Assembly (NCBI GenBank): GCA_003550325.1
Contig: QKWP01000007.1
Coordinates: forward strand, 408,629-472,628
Length of the DNA stretch: 64,000 bases
Direction of reading: 5' to 3'
From: Gigaspora rosea
Lineage: Eukaryota; Glomeromycota; Glomeromycetes; Diversisporales; Gigasporaceae
Shown here: positions 35,260-47,481 of the stretch, piece by piece
Layout: each line of letters opens with the position of its first letter
How positions within the stretch are numbered: the stretch's first letter is position 1
Translations under genes and position numbers: made by a program
Notes under the pieces: generated by a model
What the model was told of the DNA's origin: nothing
The model's input: the letters and a program-made list of their open reading frames with translations, nothing else
Databases searched by the model: none

Positions 35260-37550
35260 ATACTATATTAATAAAAATATCTTTTATACTTATATCTTAT
35301 ATCCTTTTTAATTAGTTCAACAGTCTTCAAATTGTTTTTTGATCCTGTAAATCCTGTAATTACATAGGTTTTGCATATTTTGATAGACTTATTGAATTAT
35401 TTATATATTTTCTTTATCAATAAATAAAATTTTACAAGATATGATAAGAATAAAGTGGCTATCTATATTTTATTCATGGACTTATAGGATTCAAAAAAAT
35501 TAATTAAAAGATCTGAAAAAATAAATAACATTCACAAACTTGAATAGCTTAGATAATTTTCTTTATATAGGATTCTTTATAGTAAAAGAGTGCAATAAAA
35601 CAGCCAATCAATTTTGAAATTTTATAATAACTTGTTTAAACTTTTTTTGTCTAAATTTTTTCTATTTATCAAATATGTTTATAAAAAATAAGCAATTTTA
35701 ATTTTTTTTTTTGCAATAATTATAAATAAAATTAATTATATATAATTTTTAAATGTGATTTTCTTGAAATCACATAATAGTTTTATTGTACACTTTTGCT
35801 ATGAGCAATCCCATATATGTTGTGTATGAAATTTGAATAAGCATGAATTTGAAACTGAGATGTATTAGGCCAAAATTTGATTTTGAGATGCATCAAATCA
35901 ATTTATCAATTATGCATTAAACTAAAATAGATAATACATAAAATTTATTATATAGAAAAAATAAAATAATTGCAAAATACAAATATTGCACATATTGCAC
36001 TGCACAACTATATTGTTATATATGTTTTAATCTAGACTAGAATTTATAGATGCATGTTTTTATACTATAATATTTACTTTTACATCTAGCTCTAGGCTTT
36101 TTGCAATAGCATTTATTAGTGTCACAAATAATTTTATACTTGCAATACTTTCTGTAAGAATATCACATTATTTTGATTCTGTGCAGCTTCTCTAACAGAT
36201 ATATAATATTTTCTAACTCCAAGTATTCTTTTACATCTAATAGTTCCAATTTACCTATGCACTATAAATTATTTAAAATCCCACTTTTGTATTCAAAATA
36301 ATATTTGAATATTTTATTATAGTTTACCTTACTAAATTTTACATGTGAGTACAAGTTAATCTGTACTAAATCAATTGATTTTTGGTACAAAAATTTTTAC
36401 ATATTCTCCAATTTTATATTTTAGGTTACAATTGATATTGCAACTGTTGCAAAAACCATCTTTGTGCATAAACTTCTAAATTTTGCTATGCAAATCTTTG
36501 TAATTTTTGATATCCTGTTAATAGTTGGTTTGTTAATTTTTGTAATAGTTAAAAAATATGTAATATAGAGTGTTAGAAAGAAGAATTGATCTAAATATTA
36601 ATTTATTACTATATTATTATTATAATTTATTTATATGTACAATAATATAATAACAAAAACAAATAAATTGCTAAAATAATTATATTAAACTTGGATCTTG
36701 ATTTAAACTTGATACAATACAAATATATTATTATACTGTAATTATAAATTAAATTATTTAAATTTGGGTCAATTAAATTGTTCAAATTTTAAGATTCTGC
36801 TACAAATATAGTATTATAATATTTGAATTCAAATTATTTTGGTATTATTTAATTTGAATTGGTATTGGTATTATTATTTGAATTTGAATTGTATTAGTAT
36901 TATTAGAATTTGAATCTTGAATCATATTTACTAAAGATTTAATTATAGATAGAATCAAATCATTTAAATATTAATTGATTCTTAAAAAAATTTTTTGAAT
37001 TAAACTCATCCAGAATTTTATATTTACAAGAAATATTATTTTTAAATAACTAATCAATAATAACAGAATCTCAATATAAAATCTTACCAAATACAAGGTT
37101 ATAAGTTTTTTTAATATGTGCTCTACAGACTAAATTATACCAGTACAATCACGTTTCTTGTATAACATAAAATGTGTAAGGGATGTTTTCATTCAACTTT
37201 TTTGATGTTCGCTATACTGATTTTTGAAGAATCCTTTTTTAGTATAGGTAATAGTTTTTGTTTTTCTAATTCAGACAAGTGTTGTAGTGATTTTGACAAC
37301 ACGAGATGATGACACATGCAATGTAAATGATAGTGTGGGAATATACTCATGATTGTGTATAAATATGTTGTGATCGGTGAATACTTTCAAAATGACATTT
37401 ATATGTTGTAACTTGACAATAACTAATAATATGAGATACTATATTTATTGAAATTATATCTGTTTAGTGTTGTTAATTAATGCATGTGTGATCTGATTTT
37501 GAAATGTAATTTTATAATGAGTAGTAATAAAATATTACAATATATGAAAC
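35260..37550. other. AT-rich stretch without a gene
   Basis: No ORF with coding character. Simple variation on GAATTTGAATTGGTATT at 36830-36920 and weak inverted repeats near 35330-35510. Confidence 0.5.
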
Positions 37551-37552
37551 TA

Positions 37553-37753
37553 CAGTCATCTCTCTCTAATCAAACTGCCAGGACTGCTTTTTTTTACTAT
37601 ATAAAAATTTAAAAAGTTTAGTTTTCAAAAAGTTATATATAGCTTAACTGAACTTTATAATAAATTTACAAATGTTTTAGAAAATTTTGTTTGGTTTAGA
37701 AAAAGTTTAATAGTATTTAGTTTAGAGAGGTTTGAATTAGAGAGAGACAACTA
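37553..37753. mobile_element. Pogo/Tigger-like foldback MITE
   Basis: Left end CAGTCATCTCTCTCTAATCA, right end TTGAATTAGAGAGAGACAAC; TA flanks (37551-37552, 37754-37755). 201 bp, no ORF. Terminal sequence is a variant of the CAGTyrACTCTcTaTAA family. Confidence 0.75.
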
Positions 37754-37859
37754 TATTTGAGTTCTTGTATTCCTAATAAAAAAGTTATGTGACCAATATT
37801 TGATAGCTTTTGATTGTTATTAGTTATTTGATACCAATAAAATTTTTGAAAAAAAGAAG

Positions 37860-38410
37860 GATTGTATTATTTTGCGTATTTATTTTACTTTGTTTTTCTG
37901 AACATGATTTCGTTCTTCATTTGAATAAAATAGTTCACTAACAACTCATTTTATCTGTTTTCAATCAATAACCTATGATTGCTTCAAAGACACATGTTTT
38001 GTCAACGCTTATTTGACAAGCTTATTATAAATTTATAAATAAGTTCTTACCATATATGTAATATATTTACTAATACAAATTGAGTCACTAATTATTAATT
38101 TCGAAACTTATCATTATGATGTAACTAGTACTAACAATATTAACTAAAATTTTATGATGTAAATCTATGCTGCTAATCGAATTTTTATATTTTAAAAAAT
38201 TTGGGGTTTTGTTGATTCATTTTCTTTATTGTTTTTTCTGAATATAATTTTGTCTTTCATTCAAATAAATGGTTTTATTTAATAACTAAATTCATTCAGT
38301 TTCAATCAATAATCTACAAGTACTTCTAAGATACCATATTTTGCAAATGCTCGCTTCACTAACAAGCTTATTATAGAAGATAAATTTATAAATAAGTTCA
38401 GTTCATGACT
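37860..38410 (+). repeat. Direct duplication of about 340 bp
   Basis: Blocks TTTTTCTGAACATGATTTCG and CAATCAATAACCTA (37890-37975) recur as TTTTTCTGAATATAATTTTG and CAATCAATAATCTA (38230-38315). Both end in ATTTATAAATAAGTTC. Diverged, non-coding. Confidence 0.65.
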
Positions 38411-38524
38411 ATATATTTTGCTGACAGCTCTTTTCAAAGTAATTCTAGTCAATATAGTAATTAAGTTTAGAATTAATAATTCAAAATTTACGGGTTTTGT
38501 GTTGAAAGATTAGGCCACCAAAGT

Positions 38525-40165
38525 TAATTTTTTGTTTTGCATTATATGGAATCTGAAAACATGGACCAGGTTTTTTTTTTAAAAAAAAAATAAAGTAATA
38601 ATTTTTCTTTTATTTATTGATTATTATAAATTAGTAAGCATTAAGTGTAGGGTAGAGATGAAAAAGTCAGTCTAGGTCCAGTCTTGGTCCTAGAACTTGT
38701 AAGTCCTATCACACGAACCTAAGAACCAGGTCCTCATATAATAAGTCCCAGAATTTATGCTCGACCAATAGGATAAAGTCCTTGGACTTAGTTCTAATAC
38801 TTTCTAACCAATTAAAATTTTTTGTTTACCGTTTTATTGTAATATTTTTAAGTTCTATATTAGGACCTATTATGAGCCTATGGACCTGGGTCCTAAAATT
38901 GGGACCTAGTCTTTAAAGACCAGGTCCCAAAACCAGGTCCCAAAGTCCCGGACTTAAGGACTTTGCTATCCCTAATGTAGAGTGTACAAATTTTCAATTT
39001 CATATAAAATTGATTGTAGATCAACTTTGTGTACCCAATTTATATGATATCATATAATTTACATATAAATATTATATAATCTGACCAATCAATTCTTTGT
39101 ACAATCTACAAAAATCATATAGTATCCTACAAAAATTTAATTATATATAAAGTTAATTTTTTTAAAGCAATAGATATTGCACAGTTTTATTATTATAAAC
39201 AAACTATTTAAAACACCTATTATATAAATTTTATACAAATTGGTTAAATTTTAAAAAAATTTATCAGAAGCTTTTTTTTTATTTACTATATAAAAATCTA
39301 ATATACCACATAGTTCATATAAAAAATGATCTACATTCACCCTACCCTTAAAATTTGAAAATATATAGAGGGATATTGGAACATTTCAGAACTGTTTATA
39401 GCAATAAATATGATTGAAAAGAGGAGTTTAGATTTGCAAGTATGTGATTAGAATTATAGGTATATTCTCTTATTATGTATACAAATACACTAAAGCTTAT
39501 ATGTAAAATCTCAGCCAGGAATCCACCTCTTGGAGCCAAAACTGGACAAATAATCAACCGCAACTATCTACAGTACATCGGAAGAGTCAGACAATACAAC
39601 CACAGGAGTCCTCAGTATATTGAGAAACTACCAAATAGTGTAATAGTATAATCATGTAATTAAGAATTACAACAAACAATCATATCACTCATGCCATTTA
39701 GGTCATGTGAAGTTGATTTTTTTTTATTTTGCATTATATAGAATCTGAAAACATGGTTTTATCAGTTAGTTGTCAGTTTTTTTTAAAAAAAATTAAGCAT
39801 AATAATGTTTATTTTATGATATAAATGAATGTATTTCAAAAAAATTGATATTGATTATTATAAATGAGTAGGTATTTAAAATCAGAAAATGGATGAAGGA
39901 ATATCGAAATATTTTGGAATTGTTTATATTGATACTGGATTACAATGAATCTGTAACTCCACAAAACAATATGTCATATAACCTACAATGGCTTAGTAGA
40001 AAGAAACATTTTGATTTAGCAAGTTGGTGATTAGAATATTAGTATGACTTCTAATACTTAAAAATACTCTCATCATATATGCAAACACACACTAATGCTT
40101 ATATATAAAACTGCAGCCTGGAATCTGTCACTTTGGACCAAAACTGGACAATAATTTTTACTCAG
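38525..40165 (+). repeat. Diverged direct duplication, first copy interrupted by elements
   Basis: The ATGGAATCTGAAAACATGG block occurs at about 38546 and 39738. CCAAAACTGGACAA(A)TAAT occurs at about 39536 and 40138, each after AGCCxGGAATCxxxC. The first copy is longer because 38651-38972 and neighbouring inverted repeats (to about 39352) lie inside it. Confidence 0.6.
38651..38972. mobile_element. TA-flanked foldback rich in AGGTCC
   Basis: GGGTAGAGATGAAAAAGTC at the left and GACTTTGGGACC-type inverse at the right, ending TTGCTATCCC, with TA on both sides (38649-38650, 38973-38974). The arms are packed with AGGTCC/GGACCT words (more than ten). 322 bp, no ORF; clearly richer in GC than its surroundings. 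Confidence 0.7.
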
Positions 40166-40323
40166 GTTCAATCCCTACCTAATTAATTCAATTTAAAAAG
40201 TCTTCCTAACGCTAAAAGAACAAATACACGCGAAAAAAATATACAAAAAAATATATAAATACTGATCATACTGGTCCTGCACAACATCGCATGCTGCGCA
40301 GCTACCTTATTTATTGTATAAAC

Positions 40324-40497
40324 AGGACCCTAAAATATATATAGATGGGTTAGGTATTAGTTTGCTTATTTTGGTATTTTTTATACAGATATTTATATTT
40401 ATAGTAATTTTTTGCTTATTTTTGAGATTTTTGCAGATCTTACTATTTTTAGTAATTTTATTATTAATCTAATCTATTTATGTATATTTCGGGTCCT
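40324..40497. mobile_element. MITE family C, copy 2 (hAT-like, 8-bp duplication)
   Basis: 174 bp starting AGGACCCTAAAATATATATA and ending ATATTTCGGGTCCT, with a perfect 8-bp duplication, GTATAAAC, on each side (40316-40323, 40498-40505). It shows the termini expected for the degraded copy at 15931-16100. Confidence 0.8.
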
Positions 40498-40734
40498 GTA
40501 TAAACTATAAATCTTAATCTGAATAACCAGTTTTGGTATTTGTTATCCTCTGTCCACTCTTTTAATTTAGTTTCAAGAATTTTATTTGTTTATTCAACCT
40601 GTCCTTAATTTGCAGTCTTTTTTTAATAACCAAAAGTAAATTACTAGAAATTTTATATAAAATATTTAAGCATCAAATTTATATATGATCTTTATTTATT
40701 ATATTTTATATAATATAATTAGGGAAAATGTTTT

Positions 40735-42335
40735 TCACGCACCCACATAGTTGTGCACCCTATATGCAGAGATATAAATAAGATCATCAAGATAAGATAT
40801 TTATTATTTTTTTGTTTTGATTTTTTTTTACGTTTTCGCTTACTTACGAATTTTTTTCTTTTTAGCTTGTTACTGTCGTCATCATTGATGCCGTCGTTGG
40901 TGCATCACAAGTGTTGTCTCACTGGTATCGTTGTTGGTGCCGTCGTTGGTGCTGCTGTTAGATTTTTCATTTTTTCAACAAGTCTTGCATGTCTCTTGTG
41001 AAATGGTCGTGTGTATATTTTTAGTACATTTCTTCAAGTTGTAGAGACCAGAGCATTTTTGATGGGTGGTCTTGTATATTTCTCCGGTGGGTGGTCTTGC
41101 ACGCTTCCCCAGTGGTGGTTTTGTACGTTGCAGGTCTTGACTTGTTTCATAACTTGCATCGAATATGGTGGGTTTCTTTTGTTCTTTTTGTTTTGTTTTT
41201 TTTCCTTTTTCTTCTCTTTCTCTTCTTTTATAGTACATTTCTTGTTATTGGAGTCGTCGCTCTTGGAGTTATTAGATTTGTGGTACATTGTAGTTGAGTT
41301 ACTTTTTTTTTGTAATACATCAAATATAGTGGGTTTTTTTCATTCTTTTGTTTGTTTTTTTCCCTTTGTTTGGTTTTTTTCCTTTTTCTTCTTTCTCTCT
41401 TCTTTTATAGTAGGTTTCTCGTCGTTGGAGTCGTCACTTTTGGAGTTATTAGATTTGTTGTTGGAGTCGGGTACATTGTTTGAGTTGCTTTTTTTTTTTG
41501 TAATACATCAAATACAGTGGGTTTCTTTCGTTCTTTTTGGTTTGTTTTTTTTTTCCTTTTTTTTCTCTCTCACTTCTTCTATAGTATGTGTCTCGTCATT
41601 GGAGTCATTGCTCTTGGAGTTATTAGATTCAATGTTGGTGTCTACATTGTTTGAGTTGCTTTTTTGTTTTTTGTAATACATCAAATATGGTGGGCTTCTT
41701 TCGTTCTTTTTGTTTTGTTTTTTTCCTTTTTCTTTTCTCTTTTTCTTCTTCTATTGTACATTTCTCATTGTTGGAGTCATTGCTCTTTGAGTTATTAGAT
41801 TCGATGTTGGTGTCTAATCAAATATGGTGGGCTTCTTTCATTCTTTTTGTTATGTTTTTTTTTTCTTTTTCTTCTCTCTCTTTCTTCTTCTATTGTACGT
41901 TTTTTGTCATTGGAGTCATCGCTCTTGGAGTTATTAGATTCATCATTTTTGAATATGTTTCTCTTCGTCTGGGCTGATTTCGTTGTTATGTTGTTGGTAC
42001 TTTTGTTGTGGCTTGTGCTGTTTGTTAGTGTTCGCTTTTTTGGGGCCTCTGGTTAGGGTTAGGGTTGGCCAGAATTATAGCTTAGTTAGAATGCTCTATA
42101 GGAAATTCTTCTAACCAGCTGGAATTATTAGTTTGCATTAGTATTAGTTTCTCTGTAATACGATTTCATTTTTGTCGCATTGTATATTACTTTTTTTTTT
42201 TTGAATCAATAAAAAACAATTTTTTTATAAAAACTTAGTAAAAAAAAAAGTCAATTACGAGCGACGAATCACGTGCTCACGTGATCGATTCTGATTGGTC
42301 AATCATGGGGTGCACGGTCATGCTGGTGCATAGAA
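40735..42335. mobile_element. 1.6-kb element with GTGCACCC inverted ends and a TTAGGG patch
   Basis: Left end CACGCACCCACATAGTTGTG (40737 on) continues into CACCCTAT. The right end (ATGGGGTGCACGGTCATGCT at about 42305) is its diverged inverse. Inside are a 174-bp minisatellite and, near the right end, GGTTAGGGTTAGGGTT (42052-42067). The termini recall the element at 17206-17444, which also carries telomere-type repeats. No transposase is recognisable. Confidence 0.6.
41220..41960. repeat. Coding-like minisatellite, about 174-bp units
   Basis: Five units anchored on TTGGAGTCxTyGCTCTTGGA followed by GTTATTAGATT (near 41247, 41424, 41598, 41772, 41910). Spacings 177, 174, 174 and 138 are all multiples of three. 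On the minus strand the unit reads as a Lys/Asn/Ser-rich peptide (ESNNSKSNDSNNE, then KEKKKxKKQNKK). On the plus strand it reads as a hydrophobic poly-Phe peptide, including a 221-residue ORF (41011-41676). The minus-strand reading looks more protein-like but contains stops between units. Either a decayed low-complexity gene or a non-coding satellite. Confidence 0.55.
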
Positions 42336-42429
42336 TTTTCAAACCCATATAATTATATTAATTATATAAAATAAAAAAAAAACTATTTTAGAACTAAATT
42401 CTAAAAAAAAGCTATATTTTAATATTTCG

Positions 42430-43310
42430 AATGCCATTTTTTGGGCTTATAAATTGCCATTACACAAGCAAACATACTACAAATAATCAAATGAATATAC
42501 TCAAGTAATATTTTATACTATTCTTCTTTTATAAACATAACCAATTCTTTATAAGTTTCAAGTACTAGCCTTCTATTACGTAATATTGAATCAAGATATT
42601 TCTAAAGATTTTTAATCAGATTCAGATTAGAACTATATCAGATATGGTACCCAATCTTATATATCAAAACCATGTAATTTCATCCACTATTTTAAATAAT
42701 TCAATGTATGAATAGGAGCTAAATCTTGTTAAAATATTAAATCTATTTTATCTGGATAATTTTTTAATAAAGAATTTGACATAACCATCTGAATTTTTTA
42801 TTTTTACTAATGGTCCAACTCTCTACCAAGAAAAACAACCCTAGAATATAACAGAACTACTACTATACTTCATAGTTGTATTTATATATTTTCTATAATA
42901 TTTTTTAGTAACTCGGCGTCAAACTTCTTCACGACTATCTGATTTGTAAAAGCAAATTTTGACTTATTACTAAAAAAATATTTTGCTATTCCTTTTTTCA
43001 TTTTAAATGTTCATAATACTACATTTTTTATTTACTTGCTTTTTTTTATTTATAAAAGATTTTTATAGGCTACACAGTTTTTTTAGTCTAAATTGTAGAG
43101 GTACTTTCAGATGGTTTTGGTGGTAAGTGTTATTTCAAGTTGGAGATTCAGCTTATTCATAATAATAGCCAATAGTACTCTACGATTATTATTTGCAATA
43201 CACATTTATCGCATTCAAAAAGTACTTTTTGATGACCAGAGCATTTGCTTGAGTGTTCTGAGTCTGTTTCATTGTACTAATTAATAATGTCATATACTAT
43301 TGACCTTGAA
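42430..43310 (-). pseudogene. Decayed Tc1/mariner transposase
   Basis: No intact ORF, but minus-strand frames in order give recognisable Tc1 landmarks. These are a helix-turn-helix-like TKTIxKYLYNL region (about 43130), NKSKFAFTN at the DE-S-F position (about 42950), VWRRVTKKYYRKYI (about 42910), SSVIFWGCFSW (about 42850), a degraded DxAPIHT (about 42700), DWVPYL (about 42640), and a C-terminal RNRRLVLETYKELVMFIKEE (about 42560). Many stops and shifts separate them. It is a dead copy. The family cuts and pastes at TA sites, so relatives of this enzyme could have mobilised the many TA-flanked foldbacks here. Confidence 0.75.
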
Positions 43311-43599
43311 AAATCAAGAGCTTAGCAATATGAAGTGGTCTAAAACTACACAAGTAAGTGCTGATAATACAGCTTTGTTGTTTTTGACTAAGCTCTTTAT
43401 GGAGTTTTTTTTTATACAAAAAAAATAGTATAACTTTAAAAATTCAACTTTGCATGACAATATCAAATATAAAAAACAATTTACCAAAAAAAAGATTATT
43501 ATTTATATATCTCATCTATGAAATTTCGTATCTACTGATTTGATTTTTAGAAGTTTTTTTTTAATAAACAGTTATTAGATATTTTTAGATAGTAAAGGA

Positions 43600-43870
43600 T
43601 TGGTTTGTTATTAACAATTAATTGTATAATTAGGTAAAAATAAATTCTGAAGCAATTTTTAGGAAAACTACTTTTTTAATTTACTTTTAGCTAATAATTA
43701 AACATGTAGATATTAAATTATTCTATATACTTAATTATGGATTAAAAAAAGTTTAAAAGACCATTGTTGTAAAAACTCACTTTGTAATAAATTTTAACAT
43801 CAAATAATTCTTGATCATGATTGGCTAATTTTGGAGTCAAACCAAATCAGTAGATATGATTTGAATTATA
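43600..43870 (+). repeat. Dispersed repeat shared with 22290-22560
   Basis: Shares AAATTCTGAAGCAATTTTTA, TGTAATAAATTTTAA and a GATTGGCTAATTTTGG-type block in the same order. Strongly diverged. Confidence 0.45.
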
Positions 43871-44060
43871 GACTACAAGTGAACTAATTCAGTAATTATT
43901 AAAGAGACAAACTACTTTTTGTTGTTTTATTAAAGAATTAAAGGTAGTTCAAATATTATAAAATGCTAAATAGAAAAGCTTCTATCTTTACTGCATGTTT
44001 TGAAGTAAGTACATAAGCCCATAAATATCTTGTAAAGTAATCATAAATATAAGCAATATA

Positions 44061-44830
44061 CAGTCTAATTTCTCTATAACACAAGTTGGTTATACCTATT
44101 TTGATGATTATATAGAAGTATAATATAAATAAAATACCTTGTTATGTTATGTGACCAAAAGCCAATAAGTTTGTACATATTTAAAATACAATTAAAAAAT
44201 TTAAAATATTAAATAGTAAATAACTTTTGACTAGTAGTCCAATTTGGATAAAATGACTACAAAGTGTTTAATACAATGAGATATTCTAATAAGTCTAAAT
44301 TTATTCAATTTAATTACAAATGCTGAGATCATTAATGATTTTTACTCTAAAATATAAATTTAATCAATTTTTAAACATATAAAGTGACTCAGATCTTTAA
44401 TGGTCTCAGAAACTTGTAATTAAATTTTAACAATCTCATTAGAATCACCTCATCAAGATAAAAATTTTGGTAGTTGTTTTATCCAAATTGGATTACTGTT
44501 TCAAACGTTATTTGCTGTCAAATCTTAAAGAATTTTAATAGAAAATTTTAAATATATATAAATATGAATATTGGCCAATCAGATATTATATAGCTAATTT
44601 GAAAATTAGTGAGATATATAATAAATTTTGTAATAATTGATAGCAAATTTTAGTAATTATTTTTTGGTAATATAGTAATAGTATAGTTTTTGATAATATA
44701 ATTTTCTACTAATACAAAATATACTATTTATTTGTAATTATATATGGTTTTTACTATATTTAAACTATATTTAAGTTCATTGCACAATATAGGATACTTA
44801 TATAGAGATATAACTATATGGATTAACTAT
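44061..44830 (+). repeat. Pogo-like dispersed element, uninterrupted copy
   Basis: Starts CAGTCTAATTTCTCTATAAC after TA (44059-44060). The left half matches 16125-16840 and the right half matches 25915-26360. It supplies the empty site for the MITE at 16255-16657 (GTTTGTACATATTTAAAATA without insertion). No ORF. Confidence 0.6.
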
Positions 44831-44961
44831 AAAGATATTAGTATATATTTAAATTCATTATTTTATTAAAAGTCATATTATAGATTAATTTATATTAACC
44901 ATTAAATTTTATATTTATAAAAATTAATTTAAATTATATGGTCTGGTGCAAAAATGTAGAT

Positions 44962-45184
44962 AGAGCTTCGATCCTCAATCTGACAATCCAAATTGATTTT
45001 TAAGTCTAAACAGATTAAAACAGATTCAGATATTCGGATCTGAAATTTTTACTCGGATTGGTTAAAGAACTTAAATAACAGATCTAAAAACGTGCTAAAA
45101 AGCTAGCTTTATATATAATCTAATATGGATTCAATCAGGATTTAATAGGATCCAGATTGCTCGTCAAAATAGGATCGAAGCTCT
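44962..45184. mobile_element. Mutator-like MITE with 10-bp target duplication
   Basis: 223 bp with perfect 14-bp TIRs (AGAGCTTCGATCCT at 44962-44975; inverse at 45171-45184). A perfect 10-bp duplication, AAATGTAGAT, flanks it (44952-44961, 45185-45194). It sits 23 bp inside the left end of the larger GTGCAAAAATGTAGATA element and splits its conserved terminus. A 9-11 bp duplication points to Mutator-like insertion. No ORF. Confidence 0.85.
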
Positions 45185-45668
45185 AAATGTAGATACATAA
45201 TGTACTTATAATAAAAAAAATTTTGAAATTTAATATAAGCATTTAAATGCATTTATTTATTACTCAGGTTCACGAATTTATTTTAATGTAAATTTTATTA
45301 AAAAATTTTATTTCTTTAAAATTTTAATTAATGACTTATTTTTTCAATTTGTAAAATACAAAAATATGACTAAACTAAAATCAAAAAATTAATTTATCTA
45401 TATATAAAAGTTTTTTAATTTTTAATTATCTATTTATAATTTTTTGTACTAAATAAACCAAGTTCTAAGCTATTTTAATATAAAATTTATTATCTTTTTA
45501 TATACATATTGTTGTATAATAATGTTTTTAAAATTTAGTATTTTTTAAAAAAAAGCAAAAAATACCTTTTATATGACTATATTTTTGTTACTAATTTACA
45601 ATTTTGTAAGTTTATATTGTACAAGTATATTGTAATATATATGCTAAATATATAGTTAAAATTTTAGC

Positions 45669-46461
45669 TTACCATATTTTCACGAAATAACAGGCTGCAG
45701 GCATTATTTAGAAAATTGTATACCCTAAAAATAGCATATATAGTTTCAAAATAATGCCCCGGTGCGTCTCGAAATAACATGCCCCTATATATGGTTAAGT
45801 ATAAAGATCGGTTATTATTAAATTAGCATTTTACAATTGAGACTTCTTGTTATACAAGAAGCCATTATTTCAATTTATTCATATTATTACTATAAGATAT
45901 TAATTAAAGTGCATATAAATCACAATGGACCCAAAAGTTTAATAAAAATTGCGGCCCATTATAAGTTAACACCCCATTGACTTATTAAAAGATGAAAGCA
46001 GAGATAAATTAACAAGGTGAATAACCTTTTATATTACATCACAGGTCCATCACGATAGACTCTATTATTCTATAGAATTTGACTCTACCCTTGCTTTACC
46101 TATCTCTAGTACTATAAACTACGTGCAACCAATCATTCCCTGACACTAAGCCAAACTATTTTCTGCTTAACTTCGTGAATGAGTTCAAAAAAAAATAAAA
46201 TTGATAACGATAAAAATTATATCCTCACACGTATGTATATAATTTGTTTTAGTTATATTTATATATTTAGAATAGCATTAAACTATGAAATACAAGTTTT
46301 ATATAGCATACAACATCCATGTGCATTATTTGGAAATTCAGATTAAACTTGGCAAAAAATCAATATTTGTCTCAAAATTATGCCCTGGTGTGCACTCTGA
46401 ATAACGCGTCTATACTCAAAATAACGTGCCGGGGTGTGTTATTTCATGAAAATATGGTAAT
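45669..46461. mobile_element. TIR element with TTACCATATTTTCACGAAAT ends
   Basis: About 24-bp inverted ends (45669-45692; 46438-46461). Subterminal words GCCCCGGTGCG/GCCGGGGTGTG and CGAAATAACA repeat near both ends. The interior around 45970-46140 is less AT-rich and unrecognised; no ORF of note. Confidence 0.7.
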
Positions 46462-46540
46462 TGAATCAGTAGTTGTTAAAATATAAATTTTTAAATATTT
46501 AATAATAATTACTACAGTATATATAAAATTACTATATATA

Positions 46541-46825
46541 GGGGTCGTCTAAAGCCAGGTGCATTCACGTGATATAAAGCCAATCAAATCGTAAAATTTG
46601 ATCTTTATGGATCAGCCTGACGAGACAAAAACAAAGAAAAAAAGTGAAAAGCACCGAAAATACAAAAAACGAGTGTCTAAACCTGTTTAGGAACATTAAT
46701 AAAAAATGTCGGAAAGACAATTTTACTTATAAGTCAAGCCCTAACCCTAACCCCTAACTAACCCTTATCCTAATTTTAATTAAATAATCAAAAATATATA
46801 AACACACCTGGCTTTAGCCATCCCC
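46541..46825. mobile_element. TA-flanked TIR element carrying CCCTAA repeats
   Basis: 285 bp from GGGGTCGTCTAAAGCCAGGT to the inverse (ACCTGGCTTTAGCCATCCCC), with TA on each side. The interior holds CCCTAACCCTAACCCC (46739-46754) and further CTAACCCT variants. It shares an inner block with 13481-13821. Outside it, 46455-46510 and 46853-46912 pair with each other, so it sits in the loop of an older foldback. Confidence 0.8.
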
Positions 46826-47481
46826 TATATATAGTAATATATGAAACTTTATTAAAATAAATTAAGTTTTAATCTATATTTTAACAACTACTGATCCAAT
46901 TAAGTTAAAAATTTAACTATATATTTAGCATACACCAAATTTAAATCATTTTTTTGCTACAATTAAAAATTAATAAATTATTAATAGTATATATATAATT
47001 TTTTATATTCAATATAATAGCTTTTAAATTAATTATTTATATTATTTTTATTATTATATTATAGTTATACTTTTATAATTAGTAATTAAAAACTTTTTTA
47101 ATTTAAAAAATAATAAATAATGTTAGGTTAAAAAAAATTACATATTTGCTATTTTTAAACAAATATGCAGTATAATGTGTTTCTATTACGCAAGCACCTT
47201 GGTGTATAATAAATTTACTATATAAATTTTATTAAATTTGATTACAAGTTATAGAGAAATTAAGCTTCAAAGTTATTCAATTCAATTTAAAAAATTTGTC
47301 AAAAATAGTATAGTTTAATTTAAAATCTATATACTGAACTAAGTTTTCAAATTATAAAATAAAACAAAATCATAAATTCTATTAAATAATATCTTTTAAA
47401 TAAAAAAAAAGTTTATTTGCTAACCTAAATAAGATTGGCAGAATTTCTATATTCGAAATTAGGGTAAAATTCCTATAATAT

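Noticed and set aside
41011..42056. Plus-strand hydrophobic ORFs up to 221 residues
   Set aside because: Translation of pyrimidine-rich minisatellite units; no membrane-protein pattern beyond composition, and the opposite strand reads more like protein.
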